Assembly (NCBI GenBank): GCA_020200935.1
Contig: JAIVHR010000202.1
Span: forward strand, 1 to 7,745
Direction: 5' to 3'
Length of the DNA: 7,745 nt
From: Sphingomonadales bacterium
GTDB taxonomy: Bacteria; Pseudomonadota; Alphaproteobacteria; Sphingomonadales; Sphingomonadaceae
Below are positions 6,367 through 7,745 of this stretch, one piece after another. The translations under genes were made by a program, and so were the position numbers. The first letter of the stretch is position 1, and every line of letters begins with the position of its first letter. The notes below the pieces were generated by a model. The model made no database searches. It saw nothing but the letters and a program-made list of their open reading frames with translations, and had not been told where the DNA came from.

Positions 6367-6484
6367 GGGCGCTTCGTCTAGCCGCTTTGCCGCACCATGT
6401 CATTTCCCTCGCGGGCATTTTGCCGCTATTGGGGCCGCCGGCCGAGGGAGGGGTGTTTGGTGATTTCTAAAGGAACGGTTTGGC

Positions 6485-7745
6485 GTGCGTAAGACGGTAA
6501 TTCTGTTCTCCTTGGCGCTGTGGGGCGCGATCGGCGCCGCTCCTGCGCAGGCGCAACAGGAAAGCACGCAACAGCCTTCCCGCCCGGTCTTCAGCCTGCC
6601 GCCCGGCGATCCGGTCGAGGAACAGCCCGATCCGAATGTGCAGGGGCCGCGCGCGCCGGGCGTTCCCGCGCCGCGCGTCATCGATCCCAACGCTCCACGC
6701 GAAGAGAGCCGACGAGCGCAGCAGACGCGAACCCAGCCTCCGCCCACGACGCAGCAAACCGCGCCCGAGCGCAATGCACAGGCCGATCCGCCCGCCGCCG
6801 CTCCGCGCGGGACGCCGACGCGCCAGAGCGCGCAGGCGCTCGCTGCGTCGGGCGCCGCGGCCGACCGGCCGCTCGGCGACGAGACAGCAGCCGACGGAAC
6901 GGGCGACTTCGCGGAAGACGGATCTTTGTTCGATTACGGGTCCGAGCGCACCGCGCCGGCGGACACCTCCTCCGCACCTGGACCGGCGGTGACGCCGTCC
7001 GCGGAAGCGGAGACGGGCCGTCCGCCGATCTGGCTGATCGGCCTCGCGCTGCTGATCGCCGCCGGGCTCGGCTATGTTTTCTGGCGGCGCCGCGCGCAGC
7101 CGATCGCCGATACCGGCCTCGCGGCGACCGAAGCCTTCGCGCCCCAGCCAGAGCCCGAGCCGTCGCCCGAACCCGAAGCGCTTCCCGAGCCGGCGCCCGA
7201 ACCCGAGCCGCTTGCCGCCGCCCCGTCCACCTCCGCCCCTGTCGCACCCTCGAAACCGGCCGCGGCTCAGCTCGAATTGCATTTCGAGCCGCTCGAGGCG
7301 CGCTGGAGCGAGGCCGGGCTGACGCTCGCCTTCCGGCTCTATCTGCGCAATATCAGCGACCAGCCGGTGCACGAGGTCGCGGTCCATCTCGGCATCCGCA
7401 GCGCCGATCGGAATCTCGGCCCGTCGCAGGGGCGGGCGGGGCTGCCCAACCTGTTTCTCGATACGCTGAAGGCTCGGGACATGTCGGCGCATGAAGGCGA
7501 AATGCGGCTCGACGACAAGGCGATCACGCCGGTTATGGTCGACGGGCGCGAGATGGTGTTGCCGGTGGTCGATATCATGCCCTGCTATCGCGACAGCGCC
7601 GACGCCATGCGCAAGATCGAGGTCGCGCTGCTCGTCGGACGCGAGCGCAATCCGCCGGCGGAAAAGCTCGCGCCCTTGCCCGTTCGCACCGCGCTCGGCC
7701 CGTCCGAGCGGCTCGGCTGCCGCAACATCGTGCTGCCCGGCGCCG
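6485..7745 (+). CDS. Signal-peptide, single-pass, Pro/Glu-rich protein of unknown function (3' end outside window)
   Basis: An open frame from GTG 6485 to the window edge gives 420 residues with no stop. It is preceded by AAGGA (6470-6474), 10 nt upstream. An in-frame TGA at 6461 leaves this GTG as the only sensible start. Residues 1-23 form a signal peptide (MRKTVILFSLALWGAIGAAP, AQA before QQ). Residues 24-178 are disordered and rich in Pro, Ala and Gln, beginning with FSLPPGDP and NVQGPRAPGVP. A transmembrane helix follows (181-200, PIWLIGLALLIAAGLGYVFW), then RRR, a Pro-Glu linker (220-242) and a beta-rich C-terminal region from LELHFEPLEARW (263-274) onward, with Cys367 and Cys412. The RRR after the helix predicts the C-terminal region is cytoplasmic. 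I recall similar uncharacterised proteins in sphingomonads but cannot assign a function. It diverges from queF (118-nt gap). Confidence 0.85.
   Translation, partial: MRKTVILFSLALWGAIGAAPAQAQQESTQQPSRPVFSLPPGDPVEEQPDPNVQGPRAPGVPAPRVIDPNAPREESRRAQQTRTQPPPTTQQTAPERNAQADPPAAAPRGTPTRQSAQALAASGAAADRPLGDETAADGTGDFAEDGSLFDYGSERTAPADTSSAPGPAVTPSAEAETGRPPIWLIGLALLIAAGLGYVFWRRRAQPIADTGLAATEAFAPQPEPEPSPEPEALPEPAPEPEPLAAAPSTSAPVAPSKPAAAQLELHFEPLEARWSEAGLTLAFRLYLRNISDQPVHEVAVHLGIRSADRNLGPSQGRAGLPNLFLDTLKARDMSAHEGEMRLDDKAITPVMVDGREMVLPVVDIMPCYRDSADAMRKIEVALLVGRERNPPAEKLAPLPVRTALGPSERLGCRNIVLPGA
7142..7210 (+). repeat. Pro-Glu low-complexity linker coding repeat
   Basis: Irregular tandem CCC/CCG-GAG/GAA codon pairs encode PQPEPEPSPEPEALPEPAPE and PEP. 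The stretch forms a stiff, acidic spacer between the membrane helix and the C-terminal domain of the right-edge protein. Such tracts often vary in length between strains. Confidence 0.6.

Noticed and set aside
5783..6418. Minus-strand ORF (211 codons) overlapping queF
   Set aside because: Wrong frame: queF in the neighbouring frame has every catalytic residue, while this translation is Arg/Pro-rich without motifs.
6367..6484. Search for divergent promoters and operators between queF and the right-edge gene
   Set aside because: TTGCCG at 6420-6425 could be a -35, but no AT-rich -10 follows at proper spacing; GGCC-GCC-GGCC is a trivial GC palindrome.
6467..7494. Long ORFs on both strands (minus 6467-7492, plus 6520-7494) at the right end
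   Set aside because: Both are Arg-rich wrong-frame readings. The GTG frame from 6485 has a signal peptide, a transmembrane helix, a ribosome-binding site and normal codon use.

Overview
The window is high-GC, densely packed bacterial chromosome. The protein sequences, the GC-rich third codon positions and the order mrp / hflK-hflC / htrA point to an alphaproteobacterium, most likely of the order Sphingomonadales. That assignment comes from recall of the families, not from a search.

Layout. On the minus strand, an Mrp/ApbC-type P-loop ATPase (489-1484) is followed by a small CoA-binding protein (2-418). Divergent from mrp, on the plus strand, are hflK (1600-2670) and hflC (2667-3527), overlapping by ATGA, then an HtrA/DegP-type periplasmic protease (3636-5198) after a 108-nt gap rich in dyad symmetry. 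A hairpin region (5199-5304) separates htrA from a convergent hotdog-fold thioesterase on the minus strand (5305-5715). Next come a 5'-truncated remnant of a small membrane protein gene on the plus strand (about 5789-5923) and queF on the minus strand (5920-6366). Divergent from queF, a GTG-started gene for a secreted/membrane-anchored Pro/Glu-rich protein of unknown function (6485 onward) runs off the right edge.

How the genes fit together. HflK and HflC form the membrane SPFH complex that modulates FtsH in other bacteria. HtrA degrades or refolds damaged envelope proteins. Their co-orientation suggests an envelope quality-control cluster. Mrp is an Fe-S cluster carrier family ATPase. QueF makes the queuosine precursor preQ1. 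The thioesterase and CoA-binding protein are general metabolic genes.

I see no tRNA or rRNA gene, CRISPR array, insertion sequence or phage gene. This looks like core chromosome, and I found no convincing new multi-gene system. The points most worth checking are the uncharacterised right-edge membrane protein, the truncated gene sharing a CTAG stop with queF, and the inverted repeats in the two gaps flanking hflKC.
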